A stretch of DNA of 30,126 nt from Gamarada debralockiae (GCA_002803225.1 NXFV01000369.1:1-30126), one strand, 5' to 3'; counted from the first letter of the stretch, positions 1 through 10,175 are shown. Program-made: numbers and translations. Notes: generated by a model not told the origin, from the letters alone.

Positions 1-61
1 CTCATCTTACTACAGCCGGCATCATTCCTGACATCTCCCATCCGATGTCGCATTATCGAGA

Positions 62-382
62 CATCATGGAGTCAGAAGTCCAAAGCTTCAGTTCCAAAAG
101 GCTTTTGTGGCGCTGTCATATACGTGGGGAAATCCCACCCTTAAGTTAAAGATTAGATCGATGAATCTGGAGCTTGCACTTCGGCATTTGAGGTTGCAAA
201 GATCGGAGCTAAGGTTGTGGGCTGATAGCATTTGCTTATATCTTGATCGACACCGAACGAAATACCGCAGAAACTTGAGGCTTGGACCTCTGTTTTCAGA
301 GGGGTTTCGTTTTGCTTCGCGTCGCCTTACCTATTGTTTTTTCCCCCTCGATTTATATATCCTTGCTTTGAAGTGCCTTTAA
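62..382 (+). pseudogene. HET-domain core relic (heterokaryon incompatibility family)
   Basis: The frame opening at 62 and running through 107-382 reads AFVALSYTWGNP, then NLELALRHLR, then LRLWADSICL. This is the order of the first conserved blocks of the fungal HET domain (ALSYxWG, NLxxALxxLR, LWxDxICIN). Just after ADSIC the frame is lost: the expected D-T-E-R-N block continues in another frame near 249-280 and soon meets a stop. No start codon is visible, because the left part lies outside the window or is gone. HET-domain proteins trigger cell death when genetically different hyphae fuse. This copy is too short and broken to act. It may be the lost 5' half of the HET-like gene at 1192-2318, but about 0.9 kb of unrelated sequence separates them. 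Confidence 0.6.
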
Positions 383-779
383 TAGAGGCGGACCCCCATT
401 CTATTTAATATAATATACTTGGCCCCGTGGCTCAGCCTGGCTATTTTGGCGCAATTATTCTAGCTTAAAATGATTGACTAATACTTTAAGGTTTGTGTAA
501 CTCTGCTTCGTACTAACTGAGATATTAATGGAATTCACAACGACTACTAAACTACGCTGCAATTGGAATTGTCGAAATGTTTGAAGGAATAGTGAGAACA
601 ATTTTAAGAGGTATTTGGCCCCCTCTACCGGCGCCCAAGCCCCTAGAATCTGATTTTCTTATAGAAAACATTAAAATCCTAGGAAATGAAGGCCGAGTGC
701 TTACCGACTTGTCGCTCCTTTAGTAGTTGGGAAGGCAGAATTGACATTCCAATATATTCCTTCTACAAGAATATCTGAG
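383..779. other. Gene-free AT-rich stretch
   Basis: About 400 bases without a recognisable coding frame, RNA gene or repeat. It is T/A-rich and lies between the HET-domain relic and a small minus-strand fragment. I see nothing assignable in it. Confidence 0.5.
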
Positions 780-1055
780 TCATACTTCATCATTGTGTAT
801 CATCTGCTTCTCATGTCTCATAATCTCTCGCTCAATTCTAGTAGCCTTTCCCCACGGGTTCGATATCATGTAATGCCATAAACACCAACCAAACCCAACA
901 CCAAAACTCTGTTCAACCCTGACATCGCCCTCATGACCTAACTCCATCCCATCACCAACACCAACGCCAATACCATCCTTCCGCTTCTTCAAAATAGCAG
1001 CAACAGCCAACTCCGCTGCCTTCGTCTGCGCTACGAGGCTTTGATGTGGCTAACG
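780..1055 (-). pseudogene. C-terminal exon of an unidentified protein
   Basis: An open minus-strand frame ends at a stop at 780 and extends upstream to a plausible acceptor (TTAG) near 1055. It encodes about 90 residues: a basic Ala-rich start (QTKAAELAVAAILKKRKDG), a Gly/Val stretch, then a Trp/Phe-rich segment with WCLWHYMISNPWGKATRIER and an acidic, His-rich tail. The complexity and the acceptor suggest a real last exon, but no upstream exon is visible before the plus-strand gene at 1192. I do not recognise the family. It could be the remnant of a gene truncated by rearrangement, or chance. Confidence 0.25.
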
Positions 1056-1191
1056 ATTTAAAATGACTGGGATAAGTGTGACATAAAACCCTTCAAACCT
1101 CCTTCTATTCTCAGATATATTGATCTAAACACTTCTTTGTATCAAATAACAAGAGTACTTCATTGTCTGTCTCTGGACACTCACCATCAAC

Positions 1192-2318
1192 ATGGACCTT
1201 AAAACAACTCTCCCGTCCCGTTCCACGAGCTACGATGAAAAGACGAAGGAAGTTCTCAATAATCTCCGCTGGTCCAAGAGGCTCTTCAATTTCCTCGCTC
1301 TCACGGTTGTTCTCAATATTATTCTGACTTATGGTCTGATTTTTCACCCACCACCACCAAATCTTACACGTTGTGCAGAATTTATCAGGGCGCAATACCC
1401 ACAACTAGCGGTACCGGCGGCAGCAAACATTGCCAGATCCACCCATTTATCGTTGCGCAATGATGTAGTGGCAGCAGGGGATATGGAACAACTGCACTTG
1501 CTGTGCGATCAACGGGTGAGTTCTAGCTGATCAATGGAGACTCGAGAGTTGTTGTGAAATGGATACTATCAGTATGGACATCCCTCCTGGGCACCAGATT
1601 GGCGCATCCCAAGCGACTACAAGGACAAAATCGTGGACTGGATCCCATCTCCGCCATCAGAAGATCGCATCGAAAAGAACCACATCTTTCTCGAAATCCT
1701 CGTCTGCAATGGGCACGTCTTTGATCGCATACACTCAGTCAGCGATGGCGAAGAGGTGAAATTGCATCCTTCAAGCATCGGACGAGCGAGTTGGAATAAA
1801 TGGCATCGCCGAAAAATGATCGAGCATGGTGTCCTTTCCCACTTAGGAACGAAGCTAGGAACTGTCACTAGTCTGTTCGCTCGCATGCATCCACTCACAT
1901 ACCGCCGGAAACTGGCACAGACGGAAGGAGGAACGTTGTGTTTAGTGCCCAGAGATGCTCAAGTTGGCGATCTGATTTGTCAATTAACTGGCAGTCCTGT
2001 ACCATTCATTCTTAGGCCATGGGGAGAGGAGCAGCGGAAGCGGAAAGATATTGGGCCTTGCTCCAAACTGATTGTGAAGTTCTTGGAATGGATCACAAGG
2101 TCGACGACGCGGATTTTTGCCCTGGATTATGGTGATGAGAAAATCTCGGCTGCTCTGAAGACTAAAGTGCTGAAGAAGGATATCGAGATCCGCAATTACA
2201 CCTGATTGGTGAGTGGTTCGTAGATGGTCTCATGAACAAAGAGAAGGCAGCAGTGAAAGGAGGCGAGCGGCAAAAGGTGGCATTTGCTCTACATGAAGCT
2301 ACGCTAAATGATCTTTAA
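1192..2318 (+). pseudogene. HET-like protein with membrane N-terminus, C-terminus frameshifted
   Basis: The start at 1192 sits in a good context (CATCAACATGGACC). Exon 1 is 1192-1515, followed by a 57 bp intron at 1516-1572 (GTGAGT, CTGAT, ATCAG), and exon 2 is in phase from 1573 to a stop at 2203-2205, giving 318 aa. Residues 31-51 form a hydrophobic membrane segment followed by HPPPPN. From about residue 78 the protein matches the region after the HET domain of incompatibility proteins: HPSWAPDWR at the splice junction, then TLCLVPRDAQVGDLICQL and PVPFILRP at about 229-256. The family's last block (HLIGEWFVDGLMNKEK) lies one frame over, from 2199, ending at TAA 2316-2318. Loss of one C within AATTACACC would explain it. 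No HET catalytic-type N-domain is present. It may be a frameshifted pseudogene or a chimeric short protein. Confidence 0.6.
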
Positions 2319-2444
2319 ATGACCAAGTCGATGTGGACCTTCTTAGATGCAAAAGATCCGCCAATGTTTCCATTGTTCTTCAAGGGTCCTTTGACGACCA
2401 TGTCGATCGTCCAATACCGATATCCGCTTCATGGAAGTCTCAGC

Positions 2445-4178
2445 TCATCTAGCCTTTCTCTCCCGAAAAGCTACTTCAGCCGGCAACCTGAAACTCGCAC
2501 AGAACATCCTCTTCTTAGGCGCTACCTCTCTTACATCATAAATCACCAGCTCCTCGTCTCCTGGCTTCACTTCACACCCCAATTTCTCCGATATCCTCTG
2601 GCAGATCTCGATGCCCTCTCGAACATTATCATCGCTCTTCGTCGAAAAGCAATGCACGTGAACCATAGGGAGCTTTGCACTGGTATGGGGCTCAAAAAGA
2701 TCTTGGTGGCCGTGGTATAAGCCGTTGAATGATCCGAGAAAGTCAATGGCGGTGGCGGGAAGGTTCATTACGAAGTGGTTGATTGTTTGGGGAATTGTGA
2801 TAATCGTGGGAGGAGGAGTTTGTTCTGAAGAAGGAGCGTTTCGGGAACGCTTTTGGGGTATTGTGATGGTATTCTTATTGGTGGCCGTCAATTGGAGAAG
2901 GTCGTCGGCAGCGTGTTGAATGAATGTATGGCCATCTTCACAGAAGGGATGGACGAATTTCTCGACCTTTTGAGTACAGTGTTAGCTTGTTCACAGACAC
3001 CCAGTTCGAAATATGGGGATGAAATTCTAATATATCAGATTAAAACACTGTGTCAAAGGCAATCTATCAAACTCACTTGTGGCTATGTTGACCGTCGTGA
3101 TATTTAAATCATTATGTAAAGAAAGTAAGGATTCGAGACAGAATGAAGGAAACGTACCTTGTTTCGAGTTATGGCATCTTTCATGCTGGCATAAGATTCC
3201 GGATTGAGGTCATTTGCCCAGACGAAGACGCCTTTCTTTCCGGCAGGGACTGCAAAAGGCCCAACTCCTGCCATAACATCGCACACGACTTCTCCAGAAT
3301 TAAACGAATCCACAAGTCTCTTATGTTCCGTTTGGAGTCGGCTGTTCCAGTATACTTTCGAGTAATCGAATCGAAATGTGCACTCTCCTTCTCTGACTTC
3401 AACATTCATGTTGTCTTCTCCAGCAAGAACCTCATATGAAAATGTTCTAAATTCCGAATGTGCACCTACATCCTCTATCTTATTGATCACAGTCGTAACG
3501 GTTGGATTTTTATCTAGAAGAACTTCCGCAATAATTTTCTTATATGGTAAGTATTCATCGTGGAGGTTTAGATGTGCTGAGTTACATTAGCAGGCGGCCC
3601 TTGCTGGGAAGGACTGTGACTTACCAACATGACCAACGATAGCAAATCCTGAAGGCATCTCCTCTTGAGCATCTTCGGGAATTAATGCCGTCATAATCTC
3701 ATCTGATAGTCCATTAGTGCATGCGCTATGCAGAAATGAAATTTTGTGAGTACGGACGATAGTTCCAGTAATCGTATTCGAGCTTGAGGTCGTACGGGAG
3801 AATATCCAAGTCCTCCGCCTTGACGGCCTCTTGTAAAATATCGCTCCATGTTTTGGGATCTGCAAAGCAATCAGAAATAAGCCCAACTTTATCTTCAACT
3901 CAACATATACCCTCTGGCTTGACCTGCGGGTGCAGAAGAAAGCATTTCCCTCCTTTCGAGGCCCGAGCAGGATCTGGATCTGATCGAATATTCGTGAATC
4001 TCTCCAATTGCAGAAGCTCCTTCGTTTTCGTGAGCTGTGTTCTATGATGCGATATCTTCTTAATATTCAGGATCCGTGCTGCAGATGTGGGTATCGTCTT
4101 CGAGAATAGGGAGCGATCCAGAGTCGCAGCGGCTGCCACAGCGGCCGAGCGAACAGTGGGAGGACGAAAGAGGGACAT
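2445..4178 (-). CDS. TRM5: tRNA (guanine37-N1)-methyltransferase Trm5
   Basis: Trm5 methylates G37 next to the anticodon of cytoplasmic and mitochondrial tRNAs using S-adenosylmethionine, preventing +1 frameshifting. Five exons (4178-3911, 3859-3758, 3702-3625, 3576-3158, 2966-2445) join in frame to 462 aa, close to the usual length of about 450-500. Visible landmarks are the N-terminal MSLFRPP block, [16 protein letters not shown] at residues 148-163, the SAM-binding motif [14 protein letters not shown] at 249-262, [10 protein letters not shown] at 269-278, [10 protein letters not shown] at 357-366 and the C-terminal block [18 protein letters not shown]. The last intron is long (191 bp) but has a CTAAC branch site near its end. 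An alternative start is possible: a 5' intron with CTAAC and CTCAG at 4213 would put a tiny first exon near 4265 and add about a dozen residues. It is convergent with the HET-like gene. It looks intact. Confidence 0.95.
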
Positions 4179-4700
4179 CGCGTCGAAAGAGGATGTTAGG
4201 CTGTCGTCCTGAGCGAGTTGTGTTAGCTACACCACGAGAATAATTTAAGGGAGACGAACCACCATAGTTTCATTGTGTTTGTTCGGACATTCGTGGTTGT
4301 GGTCTTCTTGTGCAGGAGTCACAAAATTTTGGCGGGAATTCGGCGAGGCTGAATTTTCAGAGGCGCTACTCAGGAATCGCAGCCTTGCAGTGGGCTACTG
4401 CTATGCTGGGCACGAGACTTAACTCATTGCCACAACGGCATTAATTTCATTTCAAGTAGGCATTCAGGCTGCCAGAATGATAGACCAGCACTAATAGCAG
4501 AAGAGGTTGAAGGGTTTGATAAGATTGATGGATTGACGTCTTCTATCCTGTGGACAGCCATCATTCATGGCAGTCAAAGAAACAGGCGATCAATTGCCAG
4601 CCAGCGTACGCCATAAGCCCAACACCGTTCTGAAGAACTTTTCGAAATTGCCGTTCTCATTTCTCCGTCCTTGCTCTCATCTATCATCCCACCAAAAACT
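4179..4700. other. TRM5 5' region and SPC2 3' flank
   Basis: About 520 bases between two minus-strand genes. It holds the TRM5 promoter and 5' UTR. Close to TRM5 there is a possible 5' intron ending CTCAG at 4213 with branch TAGCTAACAC, and a short upstream ATG (TGTCCGAACAAACACAATGA on the minus strand), which would be a six-codon uORF. The left-over sequence toward 4700 shows no coding frame I can support. Confidence 0.5.
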
Positions 4701-5492
4701 TCACGCCTTCTTTCCTCTCTTTTTCGTGCCTTTCCCTGGCGTCGCCGTTGTCTCCGCCTCCACCTTAGCATTACTAACCCCCGAACTCTCCGCTAACAAA
4801 CTAGCCCACTTCTCATCCATAGTCTTTCCATCATCCACAGGCGCCTTAATTTTCTTCTCCTTCTTCACCACATTCTTCGGATCCGCCCTCCCAATAACCT
4901 CCACATTAGACGCAAACATCTGCTGAAACGGCTTTGCAACAAAATGCCCGGCCGCATCAAACCAATCTGTAAAGCTCCTCTCAATCTTTTGTTCCTTAAC
5001 CTTCCCATCTTTTCCCGTTGTCTTCACTACCAGCTTGTATCTCGGGACATGTTTGGTTGTGGAGCTCGAGATCTCGATCTTTTCGCCAGAGGGAGAAGTA
5101 CCGATGTAGATTGCGCCTTTCTCGACACCCCAGATCCAGAACGTGAGGAGGCCGTTGATTAAAGAGTAGAGAACGACCGCGATGGTAGTGTAGAGCTTCG
5201 TGGACTCGAATCCGAGCTTGTAGTCCCAGTAGAAGGTTGCAGCACAGATTGCGAACGCGGTGTAGCCTAATGCGAGCCGCACATCGGAGAGGACGTGCGA
5301 TTGCTTGAACTTGAGGGAGTTGAGGTAGGCGGGGATTGCGTCGTCGGAGGTGTTTTTGAGGTCTGGAGGGGGAGTTAGTATGGGCTCGTGAGCTGGGGAT
5401 ACAGTTTGGAAGGTTGATCAAAGATGAGTGTTTATGGATAGTAGCATACCTGGCAATGAATGCACTGTGATCTTCTCTTGAGAAACTGCCAT
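4701..5492 (-). CDS. SPC2: Signal peptidase complex subunit 2 (SPC25-type)
   Basis: Spc2 is a two-pass ER membrane subunit of the signal peptidase complex; it helps the complex interact with the Sec61 translocon and supports cleavage of signal peptides. Exon 1 is 5492-5450 (MAVSQEKITVHSLP), then an 87 bp intron (GTATGC, ACTAAC, CCAG), and exon 2 is 5362-4701, giving 234 aa in frame. Two adjacent membrane segments lie at about residues 44-63 and 72-94, with a short lumenal turn. A cytosolic domain follows, with GEKIEISSSTTKHVPRYKL, RSFTDWFDAAGHFVAKPF at about 144-161, and a Lys-rich tail ending KKRGKKA. Length and two-helix layout fit the family. It is divergent from EMC3 across 192 bp, another ER membrane factor. 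Confidence 0.93.
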
Positions 5493-5684
5493 GATTGTAA
5501 TGCTGTGTTTGGGCAAAGGAGGAGTTTTGGGTGGGAGGAATTGGGAGAGGTCGCGTAGAGACGTGTCTTGATCAATCCTCGGATCCAGCCGAATTTAGCG
5601 GCAAAGAGCTGCAGTTTGATCGCAACCTTCAGACGACCTCCTATCACAAACATCGTCAAAGGAACGACGAAATTGGCAGCAACC
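5493..5684. promoter_or_regulatory. Bidirectional SPC2/EMC3 promoter region
   Basis: The 192 bases between the SPC2 ATG (5492, minus) and the EMC3 ATG (5685, plus) must carry both promoters and 5' UTRs. I see no clear TATA box. Co-transcription control is inferred from geometry only. Confidence 0.55.
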
Positions 5685-6682
5685 ATGGCACAAGTTCCTA
5701 TTCAGACGATCCATAGGGATCCCCAGCTATTGTGAGTCTTGCTATGATGAATTGCAAGTTGTGCGGTGCTGATGAACAGCAGCTACTGGATTTTGATCCC
5801 CATCACAGTGGTCATGGTAAGCCCTTCCCAGCTTCCCCAATCCCCAGCATCCATATCTAACACTCTCGCAGATCTTAACAGGAGTCCTCCGCCACTATGC
5901 AACAGTCCTCATGGCTACGGCCCCAAAGAAACAAGACCTTCCCTCCATCCGAGAGCAGCGCTCCCTCCTGCGCGGCGTCAACCTCCGCTCAAACGCAAAC
6001 GTAATCTCACCCTCCTCGTTCCAAACCCGAAAAGACTATCTGGTTACCGCGTATGAAAGTGGCACGTTTTTGAAGGAACCAGAGAAGAGGGGACAGGCAA
6101 CTGCGAATCCGATGACTGATCCGGCGGCTATGGAGGGCATGATGGGCATGATGAAGGGGAACATGGCCATGATTGTGCCACAGACGTTGATTATGGGGTG
6201 GATTAATGCTTTTTTCTCTGGATTTGTGATCAGTGAGTGTTCCTTGTGGGAAATGGGAGATGGGGAGGAAGATGGACTGACATGTGGATAGTTCGATTGC
6301 CGTTCCCTTTAACGATTAAGTTTAAGAGTATGTTGCAGGCGGGTGTTGCGACCAGAGATATGGATCCGCAGTGGATGTCGTCAATCTCGTGGTATGTATT
6401 GTGTATCTTTGGTCTGCAGTCGGTGTTCAACTATTTGCTGGGGAGCGACAATGGTAAGCATCTCAACTTATATTGATGAAATGTGTCTAATACAAAGTAG
6501 CCGCCAGTCAAATGCAACAGCAGATGGGACAAATGGCTCCAGGAGCAGGAGCGAACATGTTTGGACCGGGTGTGGATCCTGACAAGCAGTTCCAGGGCGA
6601 GGCTGAGAATCTAGCGGTCTTAGCTCATCAGTATACATTGGAAGGTGTCGAGGAGAGGCTTTTGAAGACTGTGAAGGTGTAA
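5685..6682 (+). CDS. EMC3: ER membrane protein complex subunit 3 (EMC3, Oxa1 superfamily)
   Basis: EMC3 is the core insertase subunit of the ER membrane complex, which inserts tail-anchored and multipass proteins; it belongs to the Oxa1/YidC/Get1 superfamily. Five exons (5685-5731, 5783-5816, 5872-6232, 6292-6453, 6501-6682) join in frame to 261 aa, the usual size. Visible features are DPQLFYWILIPITVVM at 12-27 in the first membrane helix, the conserved SIREQRSLLRGVNLRSNAN block at about 52-70, a Met-rich stretch (MEGMMGMMKGNMAM) at 114-127, the second helix at about 127-147, LPFPLTIKFKSMLQAGV at 150-166 and the third helix at 178-197. A Gln/Met/Gly tail follows. At the first intron's tandem CAGCAG acceptor I used the downstream AG, which gives the conserved F-Y-W. 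It looks intact. Confidence 0.95.
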
Positions 6683-7580
6683 GTTGGTGATTGAGAAGCA
6701 GTGATGAATAATGTAGAATGAATAGACTCGGGTATTGTGTAGAGGCCTGCTGAAGCCAGTAGATCTTACTTTTGTTGCTCGTAAATGAACCCCTCCATCA
6801 CCTGCTAGTTGCCGCTTGTTCATTGCGATCAGAGACTGCAAATCAAGACAATGGCGACTAGTTGAAGTAAATTTCATAATTATTTCTATCTTGATATCCT
6901 TGATATGCCACGAGCTTGCTGCTGCGCCAAAGCGGCCGCCTCTCGGCTCTCCTGTTTTCCCAAGTATTCGTATGTATATAAATAAGTAAATTTTTGGTAA
7001 CAAACACAAAAGGCGCCAGCGTAACCTGGTCGGAGATGGAGACTGGGCAATAACAGTCATAACACAATACGAGCATTATGACTTCAAGACCCCGCATACG
7101 GCTGATTATAAGTCACAGCACGGTACGAGCATTATGACTTCGAATACGATACGACGAGAAGATGTGAGCACTCGATACCGGGCTGAACTTCTATTTTGCC
7201 CTTTTTTGTCGTCGAATATCTTTTTGCTGTTGCTGTGGTTTTGGTGGGGAAGCGATGTTGGTATTCTCTGCGTTTTGAGCACAATATCGACTAGGTATGG
7301 ACTTGTCAATAGATGAGGTAAATTTTATCACGTACGAAAATCAACTAGATTCTACACTCATTTTTAAAAAAAACATGTTCTAGAATATCATACAAGATTC
7401 CAGATTTCGGCGGAGAAGAATCGTTCAGTTGTTCCGAAACCATGAGTCTCGCCTAACCCAATCCAAGGTTGCGACTTCCTGCGGCACTGGTGCGCTCCTT
7501 TCAAGGCTCCGCTTCATAAACGGTCGCTCAATATCTCTCGATCTCTCGATCGATCGCTCGCTCGCTCCAAGTCAACAACC
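6683..7580. other. Gene-free stretch with an imperfect direct repeat
   Basis: About 900 bases between EMC3 and the BTB cluster with no supported gene. It contains the 31 bp direct repeat listed separately and a GATCTCTCGATCGATCGCTCGCTCGC-like simple-sequence patch at about 7530-7566, close to the first BTB start. Confidence 0.5.
7055..7141 (+). repeat. Imperfect 31 bp direct repeat, two copies
   Basis: Copies at 7055-7085 and 7111-7141 share 27 of 31 bases, including an uninterrupted tacgagcattatgacttc. The period is 56 bases. No coding role is visible. Confidence 0.8.
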
Positions 7581-7908
7581 ATGACTCTCACCGCCCCACC
7601 CAAAAGTCTCCCAGGCCCAAAGGAACCCTCACTGACACCAGCGCGACCCTACAAGACGTCTCATGGGGTAAGTTGACTAGGGAATTCTCTCAATTTCGGG
7701 CTCTGAGGCTGACAATTTCAATTGTTCAAGTGCGTTGAATGATGTCATTACACTCATAGTTGGCAAGGAGGAAAGCTCGAAGTTCTTCGTACACCAGAAT
7801 ATCCTCTGTGCAGCAAGCCCTTTTTTCGACACCGCCTGCAAACACGAATGGATCAAGGACCAAACCATCAAGATTCCCGAAGATGACTCTGACGCGATCA
7901 GGTAAGTT
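7581..7908 (+). pseudogene. BTB/POZ domain gene relic, copy 1
   Basis: An ATG at 7581 (CAACCATGACT) opens a 29-codon frame to a GTAAGT donor at 7669. The acceptor near 7731 does not restore the BTB frame, so the model is broken. From 7738 the sequence reads NDVITLIVGKEESSKFFV, then HQNILCAASPFFDTACKHEW and IKDQTIKIPEDDSDAI, an N-terminal BTB fold. It stops at another good donor (GTAAGT at 7902) with no matching downstream exon. BTB proteins are usually dimeric scaffolds or Cul3 adaptors. Copies 2-4 share the LCAASPFF, ACKxEW and IKLxE blocks, so this is one of a tandem family. Truncation makes it a likely pseudogene. Confidence 0.65.
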
Positions 7909-8463
7909 ATTCCTTGTTCTTCGTGGAGGATGCCTAAAACCTGGATTGTTGAGAATGATTGAACGATTGGAAGACCTGTTGGATTGTTAGGCCAACACGT
8001 TTGGTGGGTTTGCAGTGCCTTAGCAGGATGAGAGGTTGGTGGAGCCTGAAACTCGGTAGTGGTAGTCTGAATTATAATCATTCATAGAAGCTGAATGACT
8101 CAAATCTCAGGTATGATTTTCCCAGTTCTACTCGCTGAAATATAAAGAGTGATGAAACCCTCCTTTGGAAGTACTCTGCGAAATTTATATTTACAAATTT
8201 ACAAACTTTGTTCCTGACTTCGTGACAGATCAGACGATATTGTGAGGCAAAATCATGAAGGAGGGAAGACTCGTAGGGTTGCCAAAACCCTAGATATGTA
8301 TAAACAAAGCTAAGCCTAAGCGATAAAACGTTACTATAGCAACTGACACTTCGGTACCGTACCTTGAAGAGTAGGGAACGATTGCGCAACTACCAAGGCC
8401 TCTTCTTGAGACTGCTGAGTTCAATATTTATCGGATCACTCTTCCCAGCACAAAAGCAAGACA
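7909..8463. other. Gene-free stretch between BTB copy 1 and an F-box-like fragment
   Basis: I see no BTB continuation, RNA gene or other coding signal here. Minus-strand open frames in this interval have no recognisable family features. Confidence 0.5.
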
Positions 8464-8838
8464 AATGAAATTCATGGCCACCACAATCCCAACGCCAGCA
8501 CATGGAGCCGCCGCAAGCTCGGCAATCTCTCCCGTCTCCCAACAGAGCTCAACCTCAAAATATTCGAACATCTCCATCCAATATTTGCTACATGTCTCGG
8601 CTTGACGTGCAAACGCCTCTACGCAATGGCATACCCTTTGTACAAAGGGCTGAGTCCGAATACCATCGAATTCAAAATATGCAATGGATACTCCATGGGC
8701 CAATGTCGTTTCTTCTACGAATTTCTCGAGGACTGGATGGGAGAAGAATATATCTACGATCGCAGACAGAAATTCAGAACTTTCAGGCTTAGGAAGAATG
8801 TCGAATTAAGATATAGGCACAGATGGCGTATTCCTTGA
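8464..8838 (+). pseudogene. F-box-like protein fragment
   Basis: One plus-strand frame through 8512-8838 reads GNLSRLPTELNLKIFEHLHP, then CLGLTCKRLYAMAYPLY, then FLEDWMGEEYIYDRRQKF, ending at TGA 8836-8838. This matches a common short fungal F-box-like family (LPxELxxKIFxxLxP, CLGLTCKxxY, LxxWMxPxYxYD). The nearby ATGs (8465, 8474, 8502) are all in other frames, so either an upstream exon is missing or a frameshift separates start and body. F-box proteins recruit substrates to SCF ubiquitin ligases, but the role of this family is unknown. It sits inside the BTB relic cluster. Confidence 0.6.
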
Positions 8839-9124
8839 CAATCGTGGGATGGGAACCGGAACGGAATTATGAGTAGTTGAGCATCAGACACGTGAATATT
8901 ATCCTGTCGAATAACTAGAGTGAATAAGACTTTAAATTCTCAGCACGTCGTTTCTGGCTTTTCTCTTGTTATTAATTTTGGTGCGGAAGAGAATTGCTGA
9001 AGTCAATTGGAGCATCCAAAGTGAAAGTCTTGCGCTTCGGCTCTTCGAGTCTTCCCAAAGACTTTTTCTTCATGCTTCCTCTTTCCTCAATCGATGACCC
9101 CATAGACTCTCAACGAAGTCGAAC

Positions 9125-9700
9125 GATGTCAGTTCGTACAGCACCTTGATCGCGGGCGATGAGCATCCGAAGTTTTCCTCATCCATAGAAAGTGAGAAAG
9201 TGTTATGTGCTGCAAGTCCCCTTCCTCGAATCTGCTTGCAAGGCAGAATGGATGGCTGCCGACTAGAATTCATAAAGCTCCCGGAGGGCGACCCCGACGC
9301 AACGAACCTTAGGATCTATTTGATGTACCATAACGAGATAGATATTCCAGATAAAACGATCTTCATCGGAGACGCGACGACGACTGCACCGGAAAAGAAT
9401 ACTTTACCTGGCCTGCTCTTCAAGCTTTTCGTTCTCGTACAAAAGTATCAGATCCCACGCTGAGAAACGACGTAGTTGACGCGGCCAAAAATTACTGGCG
9501 TACGGTTGGGGAAACACTATGGAAGGCTCTCCATTGCGCTGCCTCATTCTGAAGCTTATAATTACCTACTGGCGCCTTACCAATTGAGACAATTGAAAGA
9601 AGAAGGGTGCTCAGTCTGGATTTGAGGGCCGAACTTGCAATTGAAGTCTCCCGCGACAATGTTATGCTCCAGAAACTCATGGCGGAAGGTAATGAGGACA
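9125..9700 (+). pseudogene. BTB/POZ domain gene relic, copy 2
   Basis: The BTB frame is scattered over several frames. Recognisable pieces are LIAGDEHPKF at about 9148, KVLCAASP at about 9200, CKAEWMAAD followed by a TAG at about 9263, IKLPEGDPDATNL at about 9271-9309, IYLMYHNEIDIP, and FKLFVLVQKYQIP near 9420, then LRNDVVDAAKNYW after a further shift. The order matches copies 3 and 4. At least two frameshifts and one in-frame stop make it non-functional as a single protein. The TAG could come from CAG by a C-to-T change. Confidence 0.65.
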
Positions 9701-10175
9701 TGAGGACACCAGGACAAACAACGATACCTTAGATTGGAAGGACCAGGATTTCTGCGAAAATTTCTCACACACTCTCCTTGGCCGAAACGCAGCTTCCTTG
9801 CTACGGAAAGAAGCAATGCGTTTTACTAAAGGATACTGGGGATGATGACGATAGTGTTCGCTATTACTGCGGTAGCGTCGACGAGTGAAGCGAAATAGTT
9901 TCAATCATTCACGCAGTTTGACCGTTGCTGAATCAGGTCCAAGGCAATCAATTCAATTTCCCAAGACAACTGCCAAATTTCTCCGTCTCAGCGATGCTCC
10001 CGGAGCAATTTCTGGCCAATATCCGGGAGATGATATGGGTTCTGCTGAGGTCTCCTTTCAATCCATTGTTTCAAGGGTTGCTGAATGATGCGCTCTGGAA
10101 TTGTTATGTACTCAATAATGCAAGAGCATACCTCTCATTAGCTGAGAAAGTCCTTCATTCTTCCCAATTCAAGCA
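9701..10175. other. Unassigned stretch between BTB copy 2 and a minus-strand ORF
   Basis: A plus-strand frame at 9925-10179 (QLPNFSVSAMLPEQF, ending in SSQFKH) is open for 84 codons. It has no family I recognise and could be decayed BTB C-terminal sequence. Nothing else is supported. Confidence 0.35.

Noticed and set aside
2319..2720. 133-codon plus-strand ORF
   Set aside because: Antisense to the last TRM5 exon.
4567..4926. 119-codon plus-strand ORF
   Set aside because: It overlaps the 3' part of SPC2 on the opposite strand and has no features of its own.
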